This document shows, one piece after another, positions 41,087 to 48,989 of a stretch of 53,593 nt of DNA. This DNA comes from Bacillota bacterium (lineage in GTDB: Bacteria > Bacillota > Clostridia > Lachnospirales > Lachnospiraceae). The first letter of the stretch is position 1, and every line of letters begins with the position of its first letter. The stretch covers positions 1-53,593 of the forward strand of contig JAEXNR010000006.1 of the NCBI GenBank assembly GCA_023439505.1, written 5' to 3'. The position numbers and the translations under genes are program-made. The notes under the pieces were generated by a model. It had not been told where the DNA came from. It searched no databases and saw nothing but the letters and a program-made list of their open reading frames with translations.

Positions 41087-41632
41087 GTGTTTAGCATTAT
41101 AGTGGGATTCCCAAAGATGGAAGATGCCATCAGCATTAAGAATGTATTGGCCAGAAACGGATACAATGTCTGTGAGCCTTGTACCTTAGGATCACAGATT
41201 ATCAGCATTGCCAATAACTTAGACGAAGGAATTGTGCTTTGCGGATATCGTTTTTCTGATATGCATTACAGTGAATTAAATAATTATTTGCCCAAGGGAT
41301 TTGAGATGCTGTTAATTGCTTCCCCTGAGAAACTGGAATACAGTCAGGATAACATTGTCTGTCTGCGAATGCCCATTAAGACAACTGATTTATTGAATAC
41401 GTTGCAGATGATGACGTATCAATATCAGAAGAGAAAGAAACGTGAGAAAGAAAAGCCAAAGGTAAGATCGGAAGAAGATAAAGAATTAATCAAAAGAGCA
41501 AAGCTTGTATTAATGGATCGAAATAATCTGACGGAGGAAGAAGCACACCGTTATTTGCAGAAAAACAGCATGGACAGCGGTACAAATCTGGTGGAAATGG
41601 CAGAGATGGTTCTTCGAATGTTTTATCCTTAA
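41087..41632 (+). CDS. nitR: ANTAR-domain antitermination regulator, NitR type
   Basis: Protein of 181 residues with an N-terminal pseudo-receiver fold (about 1-115) and a C-terminal ANTAR RNA-binding domain (about 122-181, with LIKRAKLVLMDRNNLTEEEAHRYLQ). The receiver lacks the usual acceptor: the strand normally ending in Asp reads IVLCGYRF, so phosphorylation is unlikely and another signal or partner must control it. It starts at a GTG with GGAGGTG seven bases upstream; an overlapping ATG two bases earlier runs into a stop. Its position 56 bases after glnA matches clostridial glnA-nitR. Likely target is the glnA leader. Confidence 0.85.
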   Translation: MFSIIVGFPKMEDAISIKNVLARNGYNVCEPCTLGSQIISIANNLDEGIVLCGYRFSDMHYSELNNYLPKGFEMLLIASPEKLEYSQDNIVCLRMPIKTTDLLNTLQMMTYQYQKRKKREKEKPKVRSEEDKELIKRAKLVLMDRNNLTEEEAHRYLQKNSMDSGTNLVEMAEMVLRMFYP

Positions 41633-41688
41633 TTCGTAAAAAACAAAACAGACATTGGGAATTGTAATTACAGAAAGGTTGGATGGTA

Positions 41689-42522
41689 ATGAGATTTACG
41701 AAAATGCAGGGTTGCGGGAATGATTATGTCTATATTGATTGCACCAAAGAATTAATTGATCATATACCGGAAACAGCAGTCAAATTAAGTGACAGGCACT
41801 TTGGAATCGGATCGGATGGACTGATATTGATCAGACCCTCTGATCAGGCGGACTTTACGATGGATATGTATAATAATGACGGTTCGAGAGCTCAAATGTG
41901 TGGCAATGGTATTCGCTGCGTTGCCAAATTTGTCTATGATAAAGGGCTTACTGATAAAACAAACCTAAGGATTGAGACATTGGGTGGTATTAAGGATCTG
42001 GTGCTTACGGTAGAGAATCATAAGGTTACTTATGTTACGGTGAATATGGGCACTCCGATCACGACACCTTCGCTGGTTCCTGTGATTTCTGAGAAAGAAA
42101 TTGTGCTCATGGAACCAATTACAGTGGGGGATAAGGAGTATAGGATTACATGTGTCTCCATGGGAAATCCCCATGCCATCGTTTTTGTTGATGATACTGA
42201 TACAATCCCCTTAGAGGCAATCGGCCCGTTGTTTGAACATCATGCGGCATTCCCGGAGAGAATTAATACAGAGTTTATTCAGGTGATTGACCGCAAACAT
42301 ATAAAAATGCGTGTATGGGAGCGTGGGTCCGGAGAAACTCTGGCGTGCGGAACAGGTGCCTGTGCAAGTGTTATGGCATGTATTTTAAATGGCGTTACTG
42401 ATCAAGAGGTTACGGTTTCGTTACTTGGCGGTGATCTGGAGATCAGATATGACGAAGAAGAGCAGGTAATCTATATGAAAGGACCTGCTGTTGAAGTTTT
42501 CCAGGGGGAAATAGAACTGTAA
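41689..42522 (+). CDS. dapF: Diaminopimelate epimerase
   Basis: DapF converts LL-diaminopimelate to the meso form used for lysine and peptidoglycan. 277 residues. The two catalytic cysteines are Cys71 in RAQMCGNGIRC and Cys220 in GETLACGTGAC. Other family blocks are MQGCGNDYVY near the start, ERGSG, and SMGNPHAIVFVDD. The ATG at 41689 gives the normal N-terminus RFTKMQG; an ATG two codons earlier is also possible. Followed after 157 bases by dapL, whose product makes the substrate, so the pair completes the short aminotransferase route. Confidence 0.96.
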   Translation: MRFTKMQGCGNDYVYIDCTKELIDHIPETAVKLSDRHFGIGSDGLILIRPSDQADFTMDMYNNDGSRAQMCGNGIRCVAKFVYDKGLTDKTNLRIETLGGIKDLVLTVENHKVTYVTVNMGTPITTPSLVPVISEKEIVLMEPITVGDKEYRITCVSMGNPHAIVFVDDTDTIPLEAIGPLFEHHAAFPERINTEFIQVIDRKHIKMRVWERGSGETLACGTGACASVMACILNGVTDQEVTVSLLGGDLEIRYDEEEQVIYMKGPAVEVFQGEIEL

Positions 42523-42679
42523 TAACATAGTACCTGCCTTTGTTAAAAATTTTAGAAAATAACTTGATTAATCAGTATAAATTATGTAAGCTTAGTGGAA
42601 TAGACGGCTTATAACGTTATATCTTAGGAGAGTGTGACTTGCTGTCCTGACATGTTTCTGGAGAGGAATGGTAAATGTT

Positions 42680-43894
42680 ATGTTTAAAATTAATGAGAAT
42701 TATCTGAAATTACCGGGGAGCTATCTGTTCTCTACCATAGGAAAGAAGGTAAAAGAATTTACGGTAGCAAATCCGGATAAGAAAATTATCCGGCTGGGCA
42801 TAGGTGATGTTACACTGCCATTGGCTCCGGCGGTAATTGATGCATTGCATCATGCAGTGGACGAGATGTCTGTAAAGGAGACATTTAAAGGATACGCTCC
42901 TGATCTTGGTTATGACTTTCTGCGTCGTGCGATCATTGACAATGATTTTAAGTCCAGAGGTGTTACCCTTGAGATGGATGAAATCTTCATCAGTGATGGT
43001 GCGAAAAGTGATTCCGGAAATATTGGCGAGATCTTTTCAAAGGACAATAAGATCGCGGTTTGTGATCCTGTTTATCCGGTATATGTAGATTCCAATGTTA
43101 TGGAAGGCAGAACCGGAGACTATCTTCCGGATTCCGGTAAATGGACCAACGTAATATATATGCCTTGTACAAAAGAAAATAACTTTGCACCGGAGCTTCC
43201 AAAGGAAGAGCCTGACATGATTTATCTTTGCTTCCCCAACAACCCTACCGGCTCTACCATCACAAAGGAAGAGTTACAGAAATGGGTTGATTTTGCCAAT
43301 AAAGTTGGTGCTGTTATCATATATGACGCAGCTTATGAAGCATATATTTCCGAAGAAAATGTGCCGCATACCATTTATGAGTGTGACGGGGCGAAGACCT
43401 GTGCGATTGAAATTCGCAGTTTCTCTAAAAAAGCAGGATTTACCGGAACGAGACTCGGATTTACCGTTATCCCCAAAGAATTAAAATGTGGTGATGTTAT
43501 GTTGAACAGTCTCTGGGCAAGACGTCACGGAACCAAATTTAACGGTGCTCCTTATATTACCCAGGCAGCAGGTGCAGCAATTTATTCCGAAGAGGGTAAG
43601 AAACAGACCAATGAGCAGATCGCATATTATATGAATAATGCGAAGGTAATCAGAGAAGGATTACTGAGCGCGGGTTATACAGTTTCCGGTGGCGTAAATG
43701 CCCCCTATATCTGGCTTGAGACGCCCAAGGGCATGACTTCCTGGGAATTCTTTGATCATCTGCTGGAAAATGCCAATGTTGTTGGTACCCCGGGCTCCGG
43801 TTTTGGACCAAGCGGTGAAGGATACTTTAGACTGACTTCCTTTGGTACTTATGAAAGTACAGTGGAAGCCATTGAGAGGATTAAAAAGTTATAG
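42680..43894 (+). CDS. dapL: LL-diaminopimelate aminotransferase
   Basis: PLP-dependent aminotransferase of 404 residues, converting tetrahydrodipicolinate directly to LL-diaminopimelate with glutamate as amino donor. It shows the DapL N-terminus FKINENYLKLPGSYLF, RLGIGDVTLPL, FPNNPTGS, IYDAAYEAYI and the PLP lysine Lys250 in SFSKKAGFTGTRLGF. I prefer the ATG at 42680 by family N-terminus, although the ribosome site (GAGAGG) is 13 bases away; an ATG four codons earlier sits too close to it. Its use of glutamate links this gene to the nearby glnA and gltB. Confidence 0.95.
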   Translation: MFKINENYLKLPGSYLFSTIGKKVKEFTVANPDKKIIRLGIGDVTLPLAPAVIDALHHAVDEMSVKETFKGYAPDLGYDFLRRAIIDNDFKSRGVTLEMDEIFISDGAKSDSGNIGEIFSKDNKIAVCDPVYPVYVDSNVMEGRTGDYLPDSGKWTNVIYMPCTKENNFAPELPKEEPDMIYLCFPNNPTGSTITKEELQKWVDFANKVGAVIIYDAAYEAYISEENVPHTIYECDGAKTCAIEIRSFSKKAGFTGTRLGFTVIPKELKCGDVMLNSLWARRHGTKFNGAPYITQAAGAAIYSEEGKKQTNEQIAYYMNNAKVIREGLLSAGYTVSGGVNAPYIWLETPKGMTSWEFFDHLLENANVVGTPGSGFGPSGEGYFRLTSFGTYESTVEAIERIKKL

Positions 43895-43924
43895 GATGTT
43901 ATCCTGTTGAATATCGTTTTTAGG

Positions 43925-43984
43925 AGACCTTGGCTTACAGGGAGAAATGATGTTTTGTCATTTACCTGTGGGCTGAGGTCTTTT
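43925..43984 (+). terminator. Long terminator hairpin after dapL
   Basis: A 17-position stem (43925-43941 with 43965-43981) pairs throughout with four G-U pairs, and an inner AAATGA / TCATTT stem closes the loop. TTTT follows. This is a strong transcription terminator for dapL. Confidence 0.85.
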
Positions 43985-43989
43985 ACTTA

Positions 43990-44190
43990 GATCGGAAGAA
44001 ATTGCAGGGAGATGAGAGTAAAAGGGAGTCTGAGAGGATAGCGCAAGAGGAGAGTTTGAGAAAATAGAGGAAGAGAAAAGTCTGAGAGAGACAAATCAAG
44101 AGAAAAGTCTGAGAGGATAGATTAAGAGAGGAGGTTGAGAGAGGTGAATTAAGAGGAGACATTGAGACTGGAGAATTAAGTAGGAGGTAA
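43990..44190 (+). repeat. Purine-rich imperfect repeat tract
   Basis: About 200 bases are overwhelmingly A and G on the plus strand and built from recurring blocks such as AGTCTGAGAGGATAG (near 44027 and 44108), AAGAGAAAAGTCTGAGAG (near 44070 and 44097) and ATTAAGAG. No open frame is convincing on either strand. Confidence 0.7.
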
Positions 44191-44238
44191 GGAGCCTGGT
44201 TCAAGAGCATAAGGCGGGATACAAGGGTAATTATGTGA

Positions 44239-44291
44239 TTGACAAATATCCGGGAAAGGATTATCATAAATTTAACACCCCCCCGGGGTGT
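44239..44291 (+). promoter_or_regulatory. copZ promoter with CsoR-type operator
   Basis: TTGACA (44239-44244), 17 bases, TATCAT (44262-44267) form the promoter. The GC-rich inverted repeat ACACCCC-CCC-GGGGTGT (44275-44291) lies on the predicted start point. CsoR operators are C-run/G-run pseudo-palindromes of this kind, and a CsoR gene follows copZ. Confidence 0.75.
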
Positions 44292-44336
44292 GCAACGAGC
44301 AGACGTAATCATCCAGTATTTTAAGGAGAGAATGAT

Positions 44337-44564
44337 ATGAGGAAAATTATAGAAATTAATGGTATGAGCTGTGCACATTGTCAGGCACATGTTGAGAAGG
44401 CACTGAATGCAATTGATGGTGTGGAAGCAAAGGTGGAACTAAAGAAGAACAGGGCAATCGTAAGCTTTGATGGTGAAATTTCTGATGAGACCCTGAGAAC
44501 TTCTGTTACTGAAGCAGGATATGAAGTTGTATCGATAACGCAAAAGAAGGGGTTATTTTCCTGA
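44337..44564 (+). CDS. copZ: Copper chaperone, HMA domain
   Basis: Heavy-metal-associated domain protein of 75 residues carrying Cu(I) between the two cysteines of GMSCAHC (about residues 9-15), with the usual beta-alpha-beta-beta-alpha-beta pattern and a C-terminal SITQKKGLFS. It is preceded by an AAGGAGAG site and a CsoR-type operator promoter. A CsoR gene follows. No CopA ATPase gene is present in the window, although copZ commonly lies beside one, so export must depend on a gene elsewhere. Confidence 0.93.
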   Translation: MRKIIEINGMSCAHCQAHVEKALNAIDGVEAKVELKKNRAIVSFDGEISDETLRTSVTEAGYEVVSITQKKGLFS

Positions 44565-44773
44565 TGAATATCCCGGAGTAAGCGCTGCTTTTTAACCAAG
44601 ATTCCCTGAAGTATAGAATAAACATGAAGTCAAACATTGTATGAATTAAGGATGATCAGAGAATCAATACGGAAATTCATAAGGAAATCATAGAGTGGAG
44701 TATTCCGGCGAAAGCACTAGCGGGAATGCTCCATGTTTTTAACATGCTTGCAGCCACAGTAAGGAGGATTTAC

Positions 44774-45037
44774 TTGAGAGCAGAGAAAGAAACAGTCATT
44801 CGATTATTAAAAACAGCAAGGGGACAGATTGACGGAATCTTAAGTATGATAGATGAAGATCGATATTGTTGTGATATTTCTAATCAATTAATGGCAACAG
44901 AAGCGATTCTGCGTAAGGTGAACAGAGAGGTATTACATGCTCATATTGGTAATTGTGTAAAAGAGGCAATTGATTCCGGTGACGCTGATGAGAAGCTGAA
45001 TGAGATTCGGAATCTTGTAGATAAATTAATGAAATAA
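44774..45037 (+). CDS. csoR: Copper-sensing repressor CsoR
   Basis: All-helical repressor of the CsoR/RcnR/FrmR family, 87 residues. The Cu(I) ligand set is intact: Cys32, His57 and Cys61, with the same spacing (25 and 4) as in mycobacterial CsoR. The family block KTARGQIDGILSMIDEDRYCCDI is seen in pieces: RGQIDGIL and DEDRYCCDI. The start is a TTG at 44774 with AAGGAGG six bases upstream; an in-frame ATG at 44726 lacks a site. It should bind the C/G-run operator upstream of copZ and release it on Cu(I) binding. Confidence 0.92.
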   Translation: MRAEKETVIRLLKTARGQIDGILSMIDEDRYCCDISNQLMATEAILRKVNREVLHAHIGNCVKEAIDSGDADEKLNEIRNLVDKLMK

Positions 45038-45067
45038 GAACATTATTCAGAAAGGTTTGGTATTGTT

Positions 45068-46141
45068 ATGAGATACCCTAAGAGATTAGCGCAGGGAGAT
45101 AAGATTGGAGTAACCGCAACATCCTCGGGATTTGAAACCGAAATAGATCTGGTACGCTTAGAGAGCGGAATAAGACATTTTAAAGAATTGGGATACCCGG
45201 TGATTGAGACCTCGAATGTTCGGAAGTATAGTAAGGGAAGAAGCAGTGATGGACGGACAAGAGCAAAAGAGTTTATGGACCTGGTGAAAGATCCGGAAAT
45301 ATCAGTGATTTATGCCGCCAGTGGCGGTGATTTTCTGGTCGAGATGCTTCCTTTTCTGGAGGAGAAACTAATCAGGGAAAATCCGACATGGGTTCAGGGT
45401 TTTTCTGATACGACGGGGTTGACATTTACCATCACCACCAATCTGGATATTGCAACCATCTATGGGAATAACTTCAGCAGCTTTGGTATGGACCACTGGC
45501 ATCCGTCTCTGACGGATAATGTTAAGCTGCTGGAGGGAGAAGAGATCATGCAGCATAGCTTTGACCGATTTCAGGATGGCTATAAAAAGAGAATAACCGG
45601 ATTGGAAGAATTCGAGCTTGATGCAGAGGTTTGCTGGAGGAATCTGCGTCCCGCAGATGGAGAAAGGACAGGGGCTCCTATCCCCGGGGACATGGAAGAG
45701 CTGCCCTCTTCAGAGGAAGAGATCCTATTGGAGGGAAGAGCGTTGGGAGGATGTCTGGATGTTCTTCTTTGTCTTGTAGGAACACGTTTTGATAAAACAG
45801 TGGAATTCATTGAGCGTTACAAAGAGGATGGGATTGTATGGTTTCTGGAAAGCTATGATTTGAGCAGCGAAGCACTGACCAGAGGATTATGGCAGTTAAA
45901 AGAGGCCGGGTGGTTTCAATATGCCAGAGGATTTATCTTTGGCAGACCTGCAATGTTTCATTCAGAATATGATACCACCTATGAGGAAGCAGTACGATCC
46001 GTTTTGGAGGAACTTCAGCTGCCAATCATTTTGGATGCGGATATTGGTCATAAACCACCCCAGCTGACAATGATCAACGGAGCAATTCTTCATCTTCACA
46101 GCAGGAATAAGAAAGGAACGATCTTATTTGAGAGAAGATAG
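45068..46141 (+). CDS. S66-family LD-carboxypeptidase (LdcA/MccF type)
   Basis: Serine peptidase of family S66, 357 residues, cytoplasmic. The catalytic triad can be placed: Ser113 in GFSD, Glu261 in FLESYD and His328 in IGHKPPQ. Further blocks are KIGVTATSSG and YAASGG. Members either trim the D-Ala of murein tetrapeptides (LdcA) or hydrolyse microcin C-like compounds (MccF). The length and long middle insertion (about 165-225) are closer to MccF. Murein recycling fits the salvage genes at the other end of the window but is not proven. It lies 30 bases after csoR and may be co-transcribed. Confidence 0.88.
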   Translation: MRYPKRLAQGDKIGVTATSSGFETEIDLVRLESGIRHFKELGYPVIETSNVRKYSKGRSSDGRTRAKEFMDLVKDPEISVIYAASGGDFLVEMLPFLEEKLIRENPTWVQGFSDTTGLTFTITTNLDIATIYGNNFSSFGMDHWHPSLTDNVKLLEGEEIMQHSFDRFQDGYKKRITGLEEFELDAEVCWRNLRPADGERTGAPIPGDMEELPSSEEEILLEGRALGGCLDVLLCLVGTRFDKTVEFIERYKEDGIVWFLESYDLSSEALTRGLWQLKEAGWFQYARGFIFGRPAMFHSEYDTTYEEAVRSVLEELQLPIILDADIGHKPPQLTMINGAILHLHSRNKKGTILFERR

Positions 46142-46183
46142 AGCGCAGGGGAGTATATTGTACCTATGTCAGCATCTTCTCTG

Positions 46184-46212
46184 TTGTGCATACGAGGACA
46201 GTAAGTTATAAT
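46184..46212 (+). promoter_or_regulatory. Promoter of the single-domain PilZ gene
   Basis: TTGTGC (46184-46189), a 17-base spacer and TATAAT (46207-46212) lie 42 bases before the GTG start. Confidence 0.6.
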
Positions 46213-46253
46213 AGTAAAAAAAGTGCAAATGATAATCACAGGAGGGTTACCAA

Positions 46254-46601
46254 GTGGAGGAAAAAAGAAAAGAAAAAAGAATTTCGATTAAGCTGACCCT
46301 GGAAATTTCAAATCTCTATAAACAGGATAATGTGCAGGTAAAGGATTTGAACGCGCCCATCGAGGTCACGAATATATCGAAATCAGGTATTGGGTTTAAA
46401 ACAGAAAGTGTCTTACCGGTGGGCTATTATTTTAGTGCAAATCTTGATCTTGGCAATGACAATGTTTTGCATAGCGTAGTCCAGATTGTAAGAAGTCAGG
46501 CCGGAGATGACAGTGCAACCATTTATGGTTGTGAATTTATTGGTATGGCTGCCATCTTGTCCTACCTTTTTGATGATCTGGACAGCAGAATCAGTGAGTA
46601 A
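46254..46601 (+). CDS. Single-domain PilZ protein
   Basis: Protein of 115 residues consisting of one PilZ domain. The c-di-GMP switch arginines are in the N-terminal EEKRKEKRISIKL and the second motif is NISKSGIGF; the domain ends with YGCEFIGM. Binding of c-di-GMP is therefore expected. The start is a GTG with AGGAGGG about seven bases upstream. It is convergent with an orphan FliK-like gene, sharing a bidirectional terminator. The output partner is unknown. Confidence 0.87.
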   Translation: MEEKRKEKRISIKLTLEISNLYKQDNVQVKDLNAPIEVTNISKSGIGFKTESVLPVGYYFSANLDLGNDNVLHSVVQIVRSQAGDDSATIYGCEFIGMAAILSYLFDDLDSRISE

Positions 46602-46625
46602 AACAATTGATGGTAACGTAAAAAG

Positions 46626-46673
46626 CGTATCCGTATTCCAGTTGCCCGGAGGCTGGAATACGGATACGTTTTT
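46626..46673. terminator. Bidirectional rho-independent terminator
   Basis: A perfect 16-bp stem (46626-46641 with 46653-46668) is followed by TTTTT on the plus strand and by a T-run on the minus strand. It ends both convergent genes. Confidence 0.93.
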
Positions 46674-46676
46674 GCA

Positions 46677-48530
46677 TCAGGTTCTGATATCAAAGGTATA
46701 GCGGCTCACCGCAGGACCATCGTCGGACTGATCAATAAAATCCTTTGCAAAATCAGGTTTTCGGTAGGTGCTTTTCACCTCTGCCTGCATTGAATAGCCT
46801 TTCTTTTCTAACGCAGTTTCCAGGGAGGACAAGTGTTTGACAATCAACGTAACAGCTGCTTCGTCTTCAAGATAAAATTTTGCCTGGATTACGGGATGAT
46901 TTAATTGTATCAATATATTAACGGCACCCAGATGGGTCATGTCAAGATGAAGAAGTACACTGATACCCTCTGCCCTCTCCTTCAGGGATTTCTTCTTTGT
47001 AAAGACATATAAATCCGTATGGATATCCTGATTCCTGAATTGAACCGGCAATTGCACGTAGGTATAGAACTGATTCAAATCCTTCATAAATTGAAGATTA
47101 TCCTGAAGACTTTTCACAGAATCCTGAAAGTCAGAGGTTCTTATGCTCTCCTGATGAGATGTTAGCAGTTCATTCAGTTTTTTTAAATCGTCGCTAAGAT
47201 TCTGATAAAGCTGCGGGACACTATCCTGATCCTTGGATAGTTTTTCCGGACTTATGGTCCATTTTTGAAGAAGTGCTTCTTCTATTAATTTCTGATATAA
47301 GGGAGAGCGAAGGAGCGCTTTTGCTTTGGAGTGATTCATATTGGGAAGTTCCTTTTGAACCAATTCCAATACCCGGAAAAGGGTGATGGTATTGTCTGTA
47401 AAGGCTGATTTTGATTCCGGGGCATCCTTGAAATTCTGTAATAGTTCCATCAAAGAGGTATGTTCCTGAGGGGATAACAGAGATTTGAGATCAGTCCTGT
47501 CGTTATTCCCGTAGGTAAAAATAGGATCACCGGAAGGAAGTTCTGTGTCCTGTTCCCCCTGCAACAGGGACGGAGGGGAAATCTGCTGCAATTCCCGGTT
47601 TTCAAAGACAGTATCCTCCGTGAATATAAGTGGCTGCTTCTGCATGGGAACAGATAAGAGAGGATTCTCCCCGATCTGATTCAAAGTGCTTTCCTCTCCC
47701 GCTGAGTACTGCCTGAGAGCAGTTTCGACCTGGGACAGCTCCTCACGCTCCGGAATCTGTTGCAGGGGAGGGGTTTGCTTTGTCTGGGATATAGGAGCTT
47801 TTACAGTTTCCTCTTTGCCGGAATTATGTAATACAATTCGGATCAGGTTCTGGTGAAAATCCACATCGCTCTGAGGGTCCGATGTTTCGGGCGACAGCAG
47901 AACCCGGGAACCTTGTAAGAGATTGCGGATCTGGTTTAACATCTGATGCGTTCCCTGCTGGTAGGATTCAAACTGTGCAATATTAACTGCAGTCAACGGA
48001 ATGTTATTCTTATACAGTAGTACCAGAGACTGGGCTGAGGCATCATGATTTAGATAGGAAGCCCGGATCAAGGTCTGTAAGGTCTGCTTATCTATGGGCA
48101 TACGATAATGAAGTAACTCCCCCACAATTGCCTGATTTCGATCGGTCTTTGGGAAATTGGACGCAAGCAGCGCTTTGTCTATGGTGGACTCTGCGGGGGA
48201 TTTTTGATCTGCGGGGAGATATTTGAGCGAGATTTTCCGGGAGGAATCCTCTGTTACCTGAAAGCTGGCATCCGTTCCGATGGAGAGTGGGATGTCCCCG
48301 GACAATTTCGCGGTGAGTATTTGTTTTCCGGGATCCAGCTGAAGGGTGACATTATCATATCTATGGTCAATAATTCTGCCCTTGATGATCTGTCCTTCTT
48401 TTAATTCCAAAGGAGCTACTTCACGCTGCTCTGTGATGGACTTAGTGGAAGCAGAAATATTCTTCTGTGTTTTAATCGGATCGGATTTCGTTGTTTTATA
48501 TCCGGGTAATCCTGATTGGTTAATATCCAT
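46677..48530 (-). CDS. FliK-like flagellar hook-length control protein
   Basis: Protein of 617 residues. The C-terminal part (about 500-590, with VLLHLDMTHLGAVNILIQLN and a following Glu/Lys-rich helix) resembles the Flg_hook domain of FliK. The middle is a Gln/Pro/Ser-rich, low-order region as in FliK rulers, and the N-terminus (about 35-105) looks like a small beta-rich domain. No other flagellar gene is near, so it is an orphan or second FliK paralogue. The start has an AGGAGG site seven bases upstream. An upstream minus-strand GCCGATAT (48597-48590) resembles a flagellar sigma -10 element. Confidence 0.75.
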   Translation of the reverse strand: MDINQSGLPGYKTTKSDPIKTQKNISASTKSITEQREVAPLELKEGQIIKGRIIDHRYDNVTLQLDPGKQILTAKLSGDIPLSIGTDASFQVTEDSSRKISLKYLPADQKSPAESTIDKALLASNFPKTDRNQAIVGELLHYRMPIDKQTLQTLIRASYLNHDASAQSLVLLYKNNIPLTAVNIAQFESYQQGTHQMLNQIRNLLQGSRVLLSPETSDPQSDVDFHQNLIRIVLHNSGKEETVKAPISQTKQTPPLQQIPEREELSQVETALRQYSAGEESTLNQIGENPLLSVPMQKQPLIFTEDTVFENRELQQISPPSLLQGEQDTELPSGDPIFTYGNNDRTDLKSLLSPQEHTSLMELLQNFKDAPESKSAFTDNTITLFRVLELVQKELPNMNHSKAKALLRSPLYQKLIEEALLQKWTISPEKLSKDQDSVPQLYQNLSDDLKKLNELLTSHQESIRTSDFQDSVKSLQDNLQFMKDLNQFYTYVQLPVQFRNQDIHTDLYVFTKKKSLKERAEGISVLLHLDMTHLGAVNILIQLNHPVIQAKFYLEDEAAVTLIVKHLSSLETALEKKGYSMQAEVKSTYRKPDFAKDFIDQSDDGPAVSRYTFDIRT

Positions 48531-48763
48531 TCGGGAACCTCCTGTTGTTATTCGATGAACCTCTTTTTGACTTTTATAAGATGATAGTTATATCGGCGCT
48601 TTTCCGGAAAAAATAAAGCCGGTAAAGAAAAGAACAAACCGAATATGATCTGTTGAAAAAATCCGAAACAAAATAAAATTAAGTTTTAGGGGTATATACG
48701 TTATAAAATTAAGTATTACATGGTGAAATAATTAAAAAACATAAAATCGGCAAAGATTTCTAC

Positions 48764-48792
48764 TTGCAATTGGAGGAATTATATATTATAAT
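48764..48792 (+). promoter_or_regulatory. Promoter upstream of gltB
   Basis: TTGCAA (48764-48769), 17 bases, TATAAT (48787-48792). The predicted start near 48799 lies only a few bases before a terminator-like hairpin. Confidence 0.7.
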
Positions 48793-48805
48793 CATCACAA
48801 CAAAC

Positions 48806-48851
48806 AAAGGCGTTTGGATTTTACTAAGGTGAAGTCCATTAATGCCTTTTT
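48806..48851 (+). terminator. Start-proximal terminator-like hairpin
   Basis: Outer stem AAAGGC / GCCTTT and inner 9-position stem GGATTTTAC / GTGAAGTCC (two G-U pairs) with a TAAG loop, followed by TTTTTC. It may attenuate gltB or end a small RNA of about 50 bases. Confidence 0.7.
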
Positions 48852-48989
48852 CTATTGTGCCCATCTTTTTGTCATAGAGCGTCAAAATATGGATCATGAG
48901 AAGCATAATAGTGCAGCTGCTGTTTTATATGCCGTATGATTACGGCTTTAGGCGTTTAAAATGCCGATATATTAAGAAAGAGAGGGCTT

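Larger units (their letters stand above)
43895..44336. other. 442-base region between dapL and copZ
   Basis: No gene is supported. From left to right it contains a terminator, a purine-rich repeat tract, and the copZ promoter with a CsoR-type operator. A 135-codon antisense frame across it is low-complexity and overlaps copZ, and is not accepted as a gene. Confidence 0.65.
48531..48989. other. 459-base region between the FliK-like gene and gltB
   Basis: No gene is supported. It contains the possible flagellar-sigma -10 for the minus-strand gene, a 12-bp direct repeat ATAAAATTAAGT (48673-48684 and 48703-48714), a gltB-side promoter, a terminator-like hairpin directly after it, and a GCCGTA / TACGGC tetraloop hairpin (about 48931-48946). 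Confidence 0.6.

Noticed and set aside
43983..44390. 135-codon minus-strand frame across the purine-rich tract
   Set aside because: Low-complexity Leu/Ser-rich translation of the repeat tract, overlaps the copZ coding start and its promoter, no ribosome site seen.
48963..48970. GCCGATAT on the plus strand before gltB as a flagellar sigma promoter
   Set aside because: Only about 20 bases from the gltB start codon, no TAAA at proper spacing, and gltB is not a motility gene.
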